NCBI GenBank assembly: GCA_017415555.1
Contig: JAFQGF010000054.1
Location: 1-44,192, forward strand
Direction of reading: 5' to 3'
Length of the DNA stretch: 44,192 nucleotides
Origin: Akkermansia sp.
GTDB lineage: Bacteria > Verrucomicrobiota > Verrucomicrobiia > Verrucomicrobiales > Akkermansiaceae
The notes below the pieces were generated by a model. That model ran no database searches. It was not told the DNA's origin and worked only from the letters and a program-made list of their open reading frames with translations. Made by a program: the position numbers and the translations under genes. Positions 18,133 to 26,153 of the stretch are shown piece after piece; position 1 is the stretch's first letter, and the number at the start of each line of letters is the position of its first letter.

Positions 18133-19353
18133 TCAGTTCCTGCGGATAAACATATTGAACAGGCGCTTCAGGAAGCCGGGAGACACATTGCGCATGGCTT
18201 CATCATCATAGCGCTGGGCAAAGCGGATAAGACCAATAGCCGTGCAGAAACGCGGGTCCGCCAGGTAGGAATAACTCTGCCCCTCCACCATGGGCGGCGG
18301 CTGGTGTACCGGTACGCCGTAAATGTGGTGAGCCAGGGTATCCAGACCGCGCATCAAACTGGTGCCGCCGGAAAGATACACGCTCATACCACTCTGCTTC
18401 CACACGTCCTCCGGCACGCGCTTACCCACACGCACCAGAATGTCTGCCAAGCGGTTGCGAATAATGCGGTTGAGGTCGCCGCGGGCAATGGAAGCATCGC
18501 TGAGTCCGTTTTCGCTCTTGTAAACAGCCAGGGAGCGATCCTTTTCATCACCGAAGGCATTGCCCTCTGTGCACTTAAGCACCTCGGCGGCCTTGGTGGT
18601 GGTGATACGCTGGTCGGAAAGCTTAATGATATCGCTGTTGATGGTGTTACCACCGGCAGGAATACAGCCGCTGGCCACCACATCGCCACCGCTGTAGCAA
18701 ATGAAGTCGGACGTACCGCCACCAATGTCGATAAGCAGGGCACCGGCTTCCTTCTGCTGACGGTTGAGCACCATCTGAGCTGTTGCAAGCGGTGCATAGA
18801 CAAGGTCTTCCACCTCCAGCGGCACCTGGCGCACACACAGCAGAGAGTTCTGCAGGCGCGTTCGGATACCATGCATGACATGGCAGTTCACATCCAGGGT
18901 GCGTCCGGTAAGCCCCACGGGGTGGCGGGAAGCCTCGCGATTATCGATGTAGAAATTACCCAGCTCACGATTAAGGACAAAGCGGTCTGCAGGAATCTCC
19001 GCCTTCTCTGCCTTCTCGCGGGCAAGATTCATGTGCTCATATTCAATGATGTTCTCATCATCCGGCAAGCGGTAGGAGCCAGTATGATTCTCACCCACAA
19101 TGTGATCCCCCGTGACTGAAAGGAACACATTGAGAATATCCACCTCTGCATGATCCTGCGCCAGCTGCCAGGCATCGCACACACACTGGCGTGCCATGCT
19201 CTGGTCCACAATCTCACCCTTGCGCACACCTGCACTGGGCACCTCACCCACGCCAATAATGGTCGCGGTGGAATCCGGACGGATTTCCCCCACAACCATG
19301 CACGTCTTAGACGTGCCGATTTCAAGACCTACAAGAATTTTTGACTGTGCCAT
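18133..19353 (-). CDS. ftsA: Cell division protein FtsA
   Basis: This actin-like ATPase anchors FtsZ filaments to the membrane. The 406 residues begin MAQSKILVGLEIGTSKTCMVV, the first phosphate-binding loop. The second is GALLIDIGGGTSDFICY, the adenosine-binding part is VYLSGGTSLMRGL, and the FtsA-specific 1C domain lies between the first two. The C-terminal SPGFLKRLFNMFIRRN is hydrophobic and basic, as expected for the membrane-targeting helix. The open frame extends 29 codons upstream to 19440, but the alignment starts at 19353. It precedes ftsZ. No ddl, ftsQ or mur genes are upstream; two envelope proteins of unknown function take that place. Confidence 0.96.
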   Translation of the reverse strand: MAQSKILVGLEIGTSKTCMVVGEIRPDSTATIIGVGEVPSAGVRKGEIVDQSMARQCVCDAWQLAQDHAEVDILNVFLSVTGDHIVGENHTGSYRLPDDENIIEYEHMNLAREKAEKAEIPADRFVLNRELGNFYIDNREASRHPVGLTGRTLDVNCHVMHGIRTRLQNSLLCVRQVPLEVEDLVYAPLATAQMVLNRQQKEAGALLIDIGGGTSDFICYSGGDVVASGCIPAGGNTINSDIIKLSDQRITTTKAAEVLKCTEGNAFGDEKDRSLAVYKSENGLSDASIARGDLNRIIRNRLADILVRVGKRVPEDVWKQSGMSVYLSGGTSLMRGLDTLAHHIYGVPVHQPPPMVEGQSYSYLADPRFCTAIGLIRFAQRYDDEAMRNVSPGFLKRLFNMFIRRN

Positions 19354-19452
19354 ATTAAGCTGGAAAGTTCGATGGTATAAAACGATGTGCAGATACTCCG
19401 GCAGGCATTGTAGCAGATTAAAGAGTCCCCTGCGCGTCAAATACGCGTCATA

Positions 19453-19968
19453 TTATCGATATTGTGCACATTGCTCCGGGGTAGGCATGATAGCCGGTCG
19501 CAGAGTTACACGCGTTTCCTCATACTTCTCGGAGGGTACGAAGAGGAACCCCGGTTGTTTGTTGCGAACCTCAAAGCTGGTGGGGCGGAATAGCGGAAGC
19601 ACCTGATTTGTGCTGGGGTCGTACGCATTGGTACCTGTGTAGGAACCTTTTACCACATATTCCACATTATTATCCGTTCCGTATACAGCATTGGGAAGGG
19701 GCGGCTCAGGCCCGCGGTCCGGCGTGCGGCACAGTCTCTCATCCATCAGCACCAGCTTGGCGGTGCGCCAGCTCTGCCCCGGCTCCCGCAAATACCCCCA
19801 GAAGCGAGTATACGGCACCTCGTAGCGGCGGCCGATGTAATAATCGCCCTTCACCTCGCGGGCAATCTCGGCCTCGCGCTGCCGCAATGCCTGGCAGTCG
19901 GACTGCAACTGGCTGCACTGACACAGGAGTGCCACAACTGCCAGAGTAAGTGTGAGTTTTGTTTTCAT
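19453..19968 (-). CDS. Putative lipoprotein of unknown function
   Basis: I do not recognise this protein of 171 residues. The N-terminus MKTKLTLTLAVVALLCQC is a signal peptide ending in a possible lipobox with Cys at residue 16 or 18. A short coiled-coil-like stretch follows (LRQREAEIAREVK), then a Tyr/Pro-rich domain (YYIGRRYEVPYTRFWGYLRE, GFLFVPSEKYEETRVTLRP). It is 24 bp downstream of the membrane-anchored protein gene and about 100 bp upstream of ftsA on the same strand, so it may be part of the ftsA-ftsZ transcript. A link to the cell envelope is suggested by context only. Confidence 0.75.
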   Translation of the reverse strand: MKTKLTLTLAVVALLCQCSQLQSDCQALRQREAEIAREVKGDYYIGRRYEVPYTRFWGYLREPGQSWRTAKLVLMDERLCRTPDRGPEPPLPNAVYGTDNNVEYVVKGSYTGTNAYDPSTNQVLPLFRPTSFEVRNKQPGFLFVPSEKYEETRVTLRPAIMPTPEQCAQYR

Positions 19969-19992
19969 CTGTGAAATAGGGTATCTCTGTTG

Positions 19993-20970
19993 TCAATTTT
20001 TATCCTCATCTCCACCCTTCAGGAGCTTCTCGAACCGAGCACGTTGTACAGCCTTGCGACGAGCAGAAGATACGGCACCCCATAATATCAACAGCAGCAG
20101 AACACCAAGGCCAATTGCACCCCACTTCACCACCTCATCATCTGCCTGAATGCCAAGAGCCTGCAGCAGATTAGCCGAGCTCTTCACCTCAGCTCCGTCC
20201 TCCGGTGCTTCCGGCTCATCTGCAACAGAAGCAGCAAGCCCATCGACCACAGGTTCCGGTTTTTTAACGGGAGCAACAGCAGGCTTCTGCTCCACAGCGG
20301 GTGCCACATCTTCTGCCGGACGGGGTGCCGGTGTCACAACAGCAACAGCTGTCTCCACCCGTACCGGCTCAATGCGCATACGGCGCTCCTCATCTACCTG
20401 AAACTGGCGGAAAGTGCCACCGGAACGGGTGTTACCCATGGCTGTGCGGCCGGAATAATCATTCATGTTCCCCAGCGCCATGCGGTCAATTTTCGGAGCA
20501 GTCGCAAACCAGCACAGGCGAGAGCATTTTTCCTTCGCAGCACTCTCCCAGAACAGAAGACTCTTATCCGTAAGGCGCATCAAACGCGACTTTTTGAGGC
20601 CAACACCATCCAGCGCATCTTTTTTGGCATTAATCCACTTAGCACCTTCGCGGCGATTCTCCGTGAGTACCTTCACATCTGCAAGTGCCGTTTTCTTATC
20701 AGCCTCCGGGCTGTACACAATGTAGATGGATACCACTTTTTCCGTTCGGATATCGAAGTCAATGATAATACTCTTCCCCTCCTCCTGCCAGGTACGGCGC
20801 ACGCTACAATCCTCCAGGATACGGTAGTTGTAATCCTTGTCGAAATGTTTATCCGCATAACCACGGGTCAGAGTCGGCGTAAGCTCTGACACTTCCAGTG
20901 CCTCAACACCACTACTCAGAGCCAGCGCCAGCATACAGACACCGGCCACGTTCTGCCATATTTTCTTCAT
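19993..20970 (-). CDS. Exported protein with C-terminal membrane anchor, unknown function
   Basis: I do not recognise this protein of 325 residues. A signal peptide (MKKIWQNVAGVCMLALALSSGVEA) precedes a soluble domain of about 150 residues (RILEDCSVRRTWQEEGKSII, VVSIYIVYSPEADKKTA). It is followed by a linker rich in Pro, Ala, Val and Glu (about 205-275) and one transmembrane helix near the C-terminus (WGAIGLGVLLLLILWGAV) with a basic cytoplasmic tail (RRKAVQRARFEK). The layout, an extracytoplasmic domain on a long flexible tether, suits a periplasmic sensor or cell-wall-spanning protein. It is the first gene of the run leading to the lipoprotein, ftsA and ftsZ, and is divergent from the tRNA-Ser gene. 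Confidence 0.8.
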   Translation of the reverse strand: MKKIWQNVAGVCMLALALSSGVEALEVSELTPTLTRGYADKHFDKDYNYRILEDCSVRRTWQEEGKSIIIDFDIRTEKVVSIYIVYSPEADKKTALADVKVLTENRREGAKWINAKKDALDGVGLKKSRLMRLTDKSLLFWESAAKEKCSRLCWFATAPKIDRMALGNMNDYSGRTAMGNTRSGGTFRQFQVDEERRMRIEPVRVETAVAVVTPAPRPAEDVAPAVEQKPAVAPVKKPEPVVDGLAASVADEPEAPEDGAEVKSSANLLQALGIQADDEVVKWGAIGLGVLLLLILWGAVSSARRKAVQRARFEKLLKGGDEDKN

Positions 20971-21081
20971 ACCTTATTGTACCTATACGTAAAAACCTGC
21001 GGTCATGTACACCGCTGCTCAGGTTTTAGCACATTTTCACCGCTTCCTCAAGCAAAATGCTCTGCACGCCACAAAAATGAC

Positions 21082-21110
21082 TTGACATCCGCCCGACACA
21101 CCCCCATAAT
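21082..21110 (+). promoter_or_regulatory. Promoter of tRNA-Ser
   Basis: A consensus TTGACA (21082-21087), a 17-bp spacer and CATAAT (21105-21110, 5 of 6) lie 22 bp before the first base of the tRNA. This is the best promoter match in the window. Confidence 0.85.
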
Positions 21111-21132
21111 CTCGCCACCACCACTATTTATT

Positions 21133-21220
21133 GGAGAGATGGCTGAGTTGGTCTAAGGCACTCGACTCGAAATCGAGCGTGGCAGAGATGTCACCGTGGG
21201 TTCGAATCCCACTCTCTCCG
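21133..21220 (+). tRNA. tRNA-Ser (anticodon CGA)
   Basis: The 88-nt gene folds into a class II tRNA. The acceptor stem is GGAGAGA with TCTCTCC, the D-arm contains GAGTTGGTCTAAGGC, and the anticodon stem CTCGA/TCGAG encloses the loop CTCGAAA with anticodon CGA. A long variable arm (about 18 nt, CGTGGCAGAGATGTCACC) marks it as serine-type, and the T-arm is GTGGG TTCGAAT CCCAC. The discriminator base is G at 21220, and CCA is not encoded. A weak inverted repeat (CGCTTCA at 21219-21225, TGAAGCG at 21235-21241) just after the gene could aid 3' end formation. Confidence 0.96.
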
Positions 21221-21252
21221 CTTCAAAAACCCGATGAAGCGACTCCGAATTT

Positions 21253-22197
21253 TCAGCGAATCGGGCGCTTGCGGCGAATCGTGCGGCTGCGGTTAATGCT
21301 GGTCTGCGGATTAGCAAAAACACCCTTCATCTGTCTTTTCCGGCTTTCCTTCACCTGGGGAGAAAGGCGTAGGTCGGCATCTATCATGGCATAGGCGACT
21401 TCCGCAGCAGCGTACACATCCTCAGGGGTCTGCACACCGGTAATGAGGATGCGGTATTTGAGCTCCAGCAGCTGGCGGCGATTGAGGGGAACAGCGCGGG
21501 CAAGTTCTGCGTTCACAATATCGAGTGCGGCGGCATCTGTGGGAGCAGCCTCCGCCGCGGCAGTGCAAGCCTGCAAGCTTTGCTCTGCCTGCGCGGCAGC
21601 CCTCAGACCGCTGATATCCTGTGTATCAATCGCGGAAAGTTCCTGCTGTAAAGGAATGTTCAGCTCGTGTAGTTCCTCGGGGATAAGCTTCCAGGCCTGT
21701 ATGAGAGATTGCAATTTAGCTTCGCCCTGCAACGTCTCTGCACCTTGCAGCAACCGCACAGCCTGCAAGCCCGGCTCCAAAACCCGGCGCACAGCTTTCC
21801 AATCTCCCACATAACCGAACAGCCCCCCCAGGGCTCGCCCCTCTCCATCCAGCACCAGCACCGTGGGGTATCCGTCTATTCTGTACTTACTGCACAGCAT
21901 CTGATTCCGGGCCAGGAGCTTGCGGTCAAAAGCAGGGTTCTGTGGCACATCCACCTCCAGCAACACGAAATTTTTCTCCGCCCAAGCACTGAACTCGGGT
22001 TGCTCCAGCACTTCTTTTTTCAGGAGTGTGCAGTAATAACACCAGTCCGAGCCCGTGAAATCTGCCAACACGGCCTTGCCCTCTTTCCGGGCTTGTGCCA
22101 TTGCAGCCTCATAATCCGTTGTCCACTGCGCCGCCGCAACAGCAGGCAACGCAATGGACAGGAAAATAAAAACTACCCGACAAATCTCCCTCAGCAT
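21253..22197 (-). CDS. Secreted thioredoxin-like protein
   Basis: This predicted periplasmic protein of 314 residues has a signal peptide (MLREICRVVFIFLSIALPAVAAA). The thioredoxin fold follows, with AVLADFTGSDWCYYCTLLKK containing the redox pair Cys53-Tyr-Tyr-Cys56. YPTVLVLDGEGRALG holds the cis-Pro. The C-terminal half (about 165-314) is helical and Ala/Gln/Leu-rich with no recognised family. WC-Y-YC proteins of this type (thioredoxin_7-like) are usually thiol-disulfide reductases or chaperones. It follows the Gfo/Idh/MocA gene by 9 bp, so the two are probably one transcript; a functional link is not evident. Confidence 0.87.
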   Translation of the reverse strand: MLREICRVVFIFLSIALPAVAAAQWTTDYEAAMAQARKEGKAVLADFTGSDWCYYCTLLKKEVLEQPEFSAWAEKNFVLLEVDVPQNPAFDRKLLARNQMLCSKYRIDGYPTVLVLDGEGRALGGLFGYVGDWKAVRRVLEPGLQAVRLLQGAETLQGEAKLQSLIQAWKLIPEELHELNIPLQQELSAIDTQDISGLRAAAQAEQSLQACTAAAEAAPTDAAALDIVNAELARAVPLNRRQLLELKYRILITGVQTPEDVYAAAEVAYAMIDADLRLSPQVKESRKRQMKGVFANPQTSINRSRTIRRKRPIR

Positions 22198-22206
22198 AAA
22201 AATATT

Positions 22207-23520
22207 TTAATAATTCAGCTCTCCTGCAAGCACCTTTGCTTCAAACTCTTTTATATCCACCACTTCGCCGGTGCGACGGGCGTGTTCCACTGCAAAGGCA
22301 ATGACGTGAGAATGAGCACTGGCCTGGATGGAAGTCGTCATCAGGCTCACATCCTCCACCACGCGCATATCATTGTACAGGTTGCTCACAAGGCCCCAGT
22401 CCCCGCCGCCATGGCCGGCATAGCCACCGGCAGCCTCTTCCACCGCCACCGTACGGGTCTTCTTGCTGAAGTGCTCGGTGATGGAGATTTCGCCGGGGCC
22501 GTTTTCCTTGTAAAAGGCACCTGCACGCAGCTTGGCTTTTGTGCCATAAATTTCGATGTGGCGACCTTCCTCGAAAGCGGTCATGGTGAAGGTGCCGGTG
22601 ATACCGCCCTGGTAGCGCAGAATGGCCACCTGGTGGTCCGGCTGGTCGTTGTCATCACACTGGAAAGCATCGCGTCCCCAGGGAGAAGTTCGCAACCACT
22701 CGGTAATCTGCTCAGGGGTGGCTTCATCCACACCGTCCATCACCATACGCAGCCAGCGGCGGCAGGTATCGTCCGTTATATACTTGCGGGCATCCCATGG
22801 GTCTTCGCCTATGGGAGTAGTCCAGTCTGTGCAACGCTCGGGGCGCGGTTCTGTGAGCGTTTCCTTGCGGAAGAAAGAAAGTTCTCCGAAGGATGAAACC
22901 TGCTCGCAGGGGCGCTCCATGAGCCAATGCAGAATATCCATATCGTGGCAGCACTTGGCCACAATCATGGGGGTGGATTTCACACTGTTGCCCCAATGGC
23001 CACGCACGAAGGAATGGCCGAAATGCCAGGCTCCGACGCCTTCATTGGCGTTAAAGGTCATAATCTGCCCCAACTCACCACTGCGGATGATATTGCGTAT
23101 GGTGTTGTAGAAAGGGGTGTAGCGGAGCACATGGCAGATGGCCACACGGCGGCCGAGTTTCTGCGCGAGGTCGCGCAGCTCCAGAGCCTCGCGCAGCGTC
23201 TTGGCAATGGGTTTTTCGAGCAACAGGTCATAGCCCAGTTCCAGCGCACGCTTGGCAGGCTCAAAGTGGTAATCATCCTGCGTGCCGATGATAGCGACAT
23301 CCGCCAGGCGAGGCTGCGACAACAGCTCATCCGCATTCGCAAAAAGCTGCACGGAATCACGCTCTGTCTCAGGAGCAAAATCCCGCACCTGCTCAGCACG
23401 CACGCGCACCGGGTCAGCCGCCGCAACAATGCGGAATTGCTCCGGATGCTCCATCGCGAGTTTCATGTATGTGCGAGTGCGGGAACCGCAACCAATGCCG
23501 ACGAGTGTAATTCTGTTCAT
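22207..23520 (-). CDS. Gfo/Idh/MocA family NAD(P)-dependent oxidoreductase
   Basis: This predicted cytoplasmic sugar-type dehydrogenase has 437 residues. The N-terminal Rossmann fold begins [19 protein letters not shown], with the acidic [12 protein letters not shown]. The family EKP motif, with the catalytic Lys, is in [36 protein letters not shown] is the usual segment at the start of the C-terminal sheet domain, followed by [26 protein letters not shown] with the His of the CxHDxD-type motif. The substrate is unknown. Some members of this superfamily are NAD-dependent glycosidases (GH109), but this one lacks their export signal. It is divergent from recA with 129 bp between starts; the open frame runs 150 codons further upstream antisense to recA, which I reject. 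Confidence 0.9.
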   Translation of the reverse strand: MNRITLVGIGCGSRTRTYMKLAMEHPEQFRIVAAADPVRVRAEQVRDFAPETERDSVQLFANADELLSQPRLADVAIIGTQDDYHFEPAKRALELGYDLLLEKPIAKTLREALELRDLAQKLGRRVAICHVLRYTPFYNTIRNIIRSGELGQIMTFNANEGVGAWHFGHSFVRGHWGNSVKSTPMIVAKCCHDMDILHWLMERPCEQVSSFGELSFFRKETLTEPRPERCTDWTTPIGEDPWDARKYITDDTCRRWLRMVMDGVDEATPEQITEWLRTSPWGRDAFQCDDNDQPDHQVAILRYQGGITGTFTMTAFEEGRHIEIYGTKAKLRAGAFYKENGPGEISITEHFSKKTRTVAVEEAAGGYAGHGGGDWGLVSNLYNDMRVVEDVSLMTTSIQASAHSHVIAFAVEHARRTGEVVDIKEFEAKVLAGELNY

Positions 23521-23649
23521 ACGTGTCTGATGATGAATGACGTTGTGGCAACAGTCTACACCCATCCGGCAGCTTTGGCAAGCTTTTTGCTCTGCTGGCA
23601 GATTTTGAGCTTGCAAGCCGTGAGGCGAACAGGTAAGCTCAGCAGTGAT

Positions 23650-24681
23650 ATGAGTAAAGAAATTTCCCCCGAACAGGAGAAAATGCAGGCTCAGCGCCAG
23701 CGCGCGCTGGATGCCGCTATGCTCCAGATTCAGAAAGACTTCGGCGAAACTGCCATCATGCGCCTGGGCGATAAAAAGACCATGGAGGTGGAGGTTATCC
23801 CCACCGGTAACCTGCTCATCGACCGTGCCCTGGGTGCCGGCGGTGTACCGCGCGGCCGTATTGTAGAAATTTTCGGACCGGAATCCTCCGGCAAGACCAC
23901 CCTCACCCTCACCGTCATTGCCCAGGCTCAGCGCGCAGGTGGTCTGGCTGCCTTCATTGACGTGGAGCATGCGCTGGATCCGGCCTACGCTGCCAAGCTG
24001 GGTGTGAACCTGGATGACCTGCTTGTCTCCCAGCCCAACAGTGGTGAAGAAGCTCTGCAGATTTGCGAGGCACTGGTACGCTCCAACGCTATCGATGTGA
24101 TTGTAGTGGACTCCGTAGCTGCCCTCGTGACCCGCCAGGAGCTGGAAGGCGAAATCGGCGACAGCACGGTGGGTGCCCAGGCCCGCCTGATGAGTGCAGC
24201 TCTGCGAAAGCTTACCTCCCTCATTGCCAAGGCCCGCACAGTCTGCATCTTCACCAATCAGATCCGCGAGAAGATTGGTGTCATGTTCGGTAACCCGGAG
24301 ACCACCCCCGGTGGCCGCGCCCTCAAGTTCTACGCCTCCGTGCGTTGCGACATCCGCCGCATCGGCCAGATTAAAGGTGCCGATGGCACCGTGGCCGGCA
24401 ACCGCACGAAACTCAAGATTGTGAAGAACAAAGTAGCCCCGCCCTTCACCGAATGCGAGTTCGACATCATGTACAATGAGGGTATCTCCTCCGTGGGTTC
24501 CCTCATCGACCTCGCCATGGAGTACGATGTCATTCAGAAGCGCGGCTCCTGGTTCAGCTACAATGGTAGCCAGCTTGCCCAGGGACGCGACGCCGCCAAG
24601 GAGGCACTGCGCTCCAACCCCGCCCTCTACGCCGAAGTGGAGGAGAAGGTAAAGGCAAAACTCGACGAAAAGGGCAAGTAA
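23650..24681 (+). CDS. recA: Recombinase A
   Basis: RecA coats single-stranded DNA, drives strand exchange and, where LexA is present, stimulates its cleavage. The 343 residues are normal in length. Walker A is [10 protein letters not shown] at 76-85, Walker B is in [11 protein letters not shown], and the conserved Glu follows in the ELEGEIGD element. Loop L2 is within [19 protein letters not shown]. The C-terminal domain is present but has a basic, not strongly acidic, tail ([13 protein letters not shown]). The start at 23650 ([11 protein letters not shown]) is preferred; an upstream in-frame extension would encode low-complexity sequence antisense to the neighbouring gene. I found no canonical LexA box in the upstream region. 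The gene ends at a strong terminator. Confidence 0.98.
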   Translation: MSKEISPEQEKMQAQRQRALDAAMLQIQKDFGETAIMRLGDKKTMEVEVIPTGNLLIDRALGAGGVPRGRIVEIFGPESSGKTTLTLTVIAQAQRAGGLAAFIDVEHALDPAYAAKLGVNLDDLLVSQPNSGEEALQICEALVRSNAIDVIVVDSVAALVTRQELEGEIGDSTVGAQARLMSAALRKLTSLIAKARTVCIFTNQIREKIGVMFGNPETTPGGRALKFYASVRCDIRRIGQIKGADGTVAGNRTKLKIVKNKVAPPFTECEFDIMYNEGISSVGSLIDLAMEYDVIQKRGSWFSYNGSQLAQGRDAAKEALRSNPALYAEVEEKVKAKLDEKGK

Positions 24682-24720
24682 AAGCTCAGGATTCGCGATA
24701 CAAAAGGAGAACCTTCGAAA

Positions 24721-24756
24721 TCCCCCGCCTGCAATGCTCGCAGGCGGGGGATTTTT
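24721..24756 (+). terminator. Rho-independent terminator of recA
   Basis: TCCCCCGCCTGC (24721-24732) pairs perfectly with GCAGGCGGGGGA (24740-24751) around a 7-nt loop and is followed by TTTTT. It sits 40 bp after the recA stop, between recA and the convergent holA. Confidence 0.95.
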
Positions 24757-24772
24757 CGCAAAAGAGTGCCCA

Positions 24773-25864
24773 TCAGGCCGTGAGGCTCACAACAAGCTTG
24801 TGGAGAATATCGCGGTCGTCCAGCTGGGTGGATACAAGCTGGCGGTCTGCGGTAGCGCAGGCCTGCAAATCCCGGCGCGCCTTTTTAAGGGTAAGCTTGC
24901 CACATGTTCGGGCGGCATTGAAAAGAGAATAGGCATTGGGCGTGCCATCCTTCTTGAGGGGCAGGATTTTACGGTCAGAGGGCAGCAGTTTATTCAGTGC
25001 ACCCTCAAAAGCGCGGTAGTTATTGGCATCGATGCCGAAGGAATCCATCAGCAATCGAGCGCAAAAGCGGTTACGCACCGTGGGAACAATGGCTGCACGC
25101 ATAATGGTGACGGCTGCCTCACCATGCTCAAGCTGCTCGTTAATAAGACGCACAGCCAGGCGGCAATCGCTCTGCTCAATAGCACGGGAAATCTCAAAAA
25201 TCACACCATTGCGCGATACAGCCACCATCAGATCCACATCCTGAAGCGTCACTCGGCGACGCTCCGCCCCAAGGTACACATCTATCTTGGCCAGCTCATT
25301 GCCAATCTGGCGTGTACTCTCGTTCACTCGGTGCACAAAAAGGTCGAGCGCATCATTGTCGAAGGTAAGCCCCAGCGGCTTAGCCATGCGCACGGTAAGA
25401 GCCGCCACCTCGCTCTCCCAGCCGGGTTTGGAAATGTCGATTTTGGAAAACTCCTTCACCTGCGCCACGTTACCCAGCTTTTTGAAAAACGAACGGCGCT
25501 TGTCCATCTCAGCACTGCTGAGCACAAAGAATGTCTCCGGCGGCATGCTGCCCAGCACGGCCAGTAAGTCCTCCATTGCATCCTGCACGGCTTCACTACG
25601 GGCACCGGAGGATGTATCTGCCAGGAAATTCACCCCCTTAAGCCAGATAACCTTGCGCCCGCCAAACATGTTCATCATCTGCAGGCCCGAGATAGCACGG
25701 CGTATCAGCTCCACCGCCTCATCTGCCGTGGCGGCAGCTCCGTCTATCGTCTCATCCCCCCAGCCATCGCCCCCGGCAGAGAGCTCAGCCGCACATTTGG
25801 ACGCCGCAGTGCTGGCTGCGCCCTCATCGCTGCCGAAAAACACAAAACTGCTCATCTCTGCCAT
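24773..25864 (-). CDS. holA: DNA polymerase III delta subunit
   Basis: Delta is the clamp-loader subunit that opens the DnaN ring. The 363 residues follow the family plan: an N-terminal AAA+-like domain without a nucleotide-binding loop (FVFFGSDEGAASTAA, then MMNMFGGRKVIWLKGVNFL, a typical delta segment), a middle helical domain (VHRVNESTRQIGNELAKIDVYL), and the C-terminal collar (FEISRAIEQSDCRLAVRLINEQLEHGE, then GKLTLKKARRDLQACATADRQL). The start could be either the first Met or Met 4 or 5; no clear ribosome binding site settles it. It is convergent with recA and divergent from the frameshifted autotransporter gene. Confidence 0.9.
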   Translation of the reverse strand: MAEMSSFVFFGSDEGAASTAASKCAAELSAGGDGWGDETIDGAAATADEAVELIRRAISGLQMMNMFGGRKVIWLKGVNFLADTSSGARSEAVQDAMEDLLAVLGSMPPETFFVLSSAEMDKRRSFFKKLGNVAQVKEFSKIDISKPGWESEVAALTVRMAKPLGLTFDNDALDLFVHRVNESTRQIGNELAKIDVYLGAERRRVTLQDVDLMVAVSRNGVIFEISRAIEQSDCRLAVRLINEQLEHGEAAVTIMRAAIVPTVRNRFCARLLMDSFGIDANNYRAFEGALNKLLPSDRKILPLKKDGTPNAYSLFNAARTCGKLTLKKARRDLQACATADRQLVSTQLDDRDILHKLVVSLTA

Positions 25865-25944
25865 ATCTGCCCCGCATTATGCCAGATGCTACCGCCCTAG
25901 TCAATCAGTATGCGCGTTTTGCGGGTAAATTTTCTGCAGAGATG

Positions 25945-25963
25945 ATCTCATTTCAAATGAGAT
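25945..25963. promoter_or_regulatory. Palindromic operator-like site, copy 1
   Basis: ATCTCATTTCAAATGAGAT is a perfect inverted repeat of 9-bp arms around a single central base, typical in size for a dimeric helix-turn-helix regulator. It lies about 190 bp upstream of the autotransporter start and about 80 bp upstream of holA. The regulator is unknown. Confidence 0.6.
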
Positions 25964-26078
25964 AGCAAGTTTATTTTTTTATAATAAGAGGTTTAAACGT
26001 ATTTCATCGTTTTTTGAATGGCGTCTTTTTAGTCATTAAATCGCTTTAAATTACACATTATCAACACCAAAAAGAACT

Positions 26079-26097
26079 ATCTCATTTGAAATACGAT
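26079..26097. promoter_or_regulatory. Palindromic operator-like site, copy 2
   Basis: ATCTCATTTGAAATACGAT matches the reverse complement of copy 1 at 17 of 19 positions. It fills the 17-bp region directly upstream of a TACAAT -10 candidate (26097-26102), where a -35 box would otherwise be needed; the hexamer at the -35 position is poor. The overlap with the presumed promoter suggests control of the autotransporter gene. Confidence 0.6.
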
Positions 26098-26108
26098 ACA
26101 ATGCCCAC

Positions 26109-26131
26109 ACAGCTGCATAACAGGCAGCTGT
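26109..26131 (+). repeat. Inverted repeat in the autotransporter leader
   Basis: ACAGCTGC (26109-26116) and GCAGCTGT (26124-26131) are perfect 8-bp arms around a 7-nt loop, 22 bp before the start codon. In RNA this would form a stable hairpin near the ribosome entry region; as DNA it could be another protein site. Confidence 0.55.
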
Positions 26132-26153
26132 CAGATAATTTACTCATTCTATT

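Larger units (their letters stand above)
25865..26153. other. AT-rich regulatory region between holA and the second autotransporter
   Basis: This 289-bp stretch has no gene. It is much richer in A and T than the flanking coding DNA and contains two related palindromic sites, a third partial half-site (CGTATTTCA at 25998-26006), a candidate -10 box and an 8-bp-arm inverted repeat just before the autotransporter start. The separate entries give positions. Confidence 0.7.

Noticed and set aside
22927..23649. N-terminal extension of recA
   Set aside because: It runs antisense to the oxidoreductase gene and its translation is unlike any RecA N-terminus; the family alignment starts at 23650.
23521..23970. 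N-terminal extension of the Gfo/Idh/MocA protein
   Set aside because: It overlaps recA in antisense, and the Rossmann fold starts properly at 23520.
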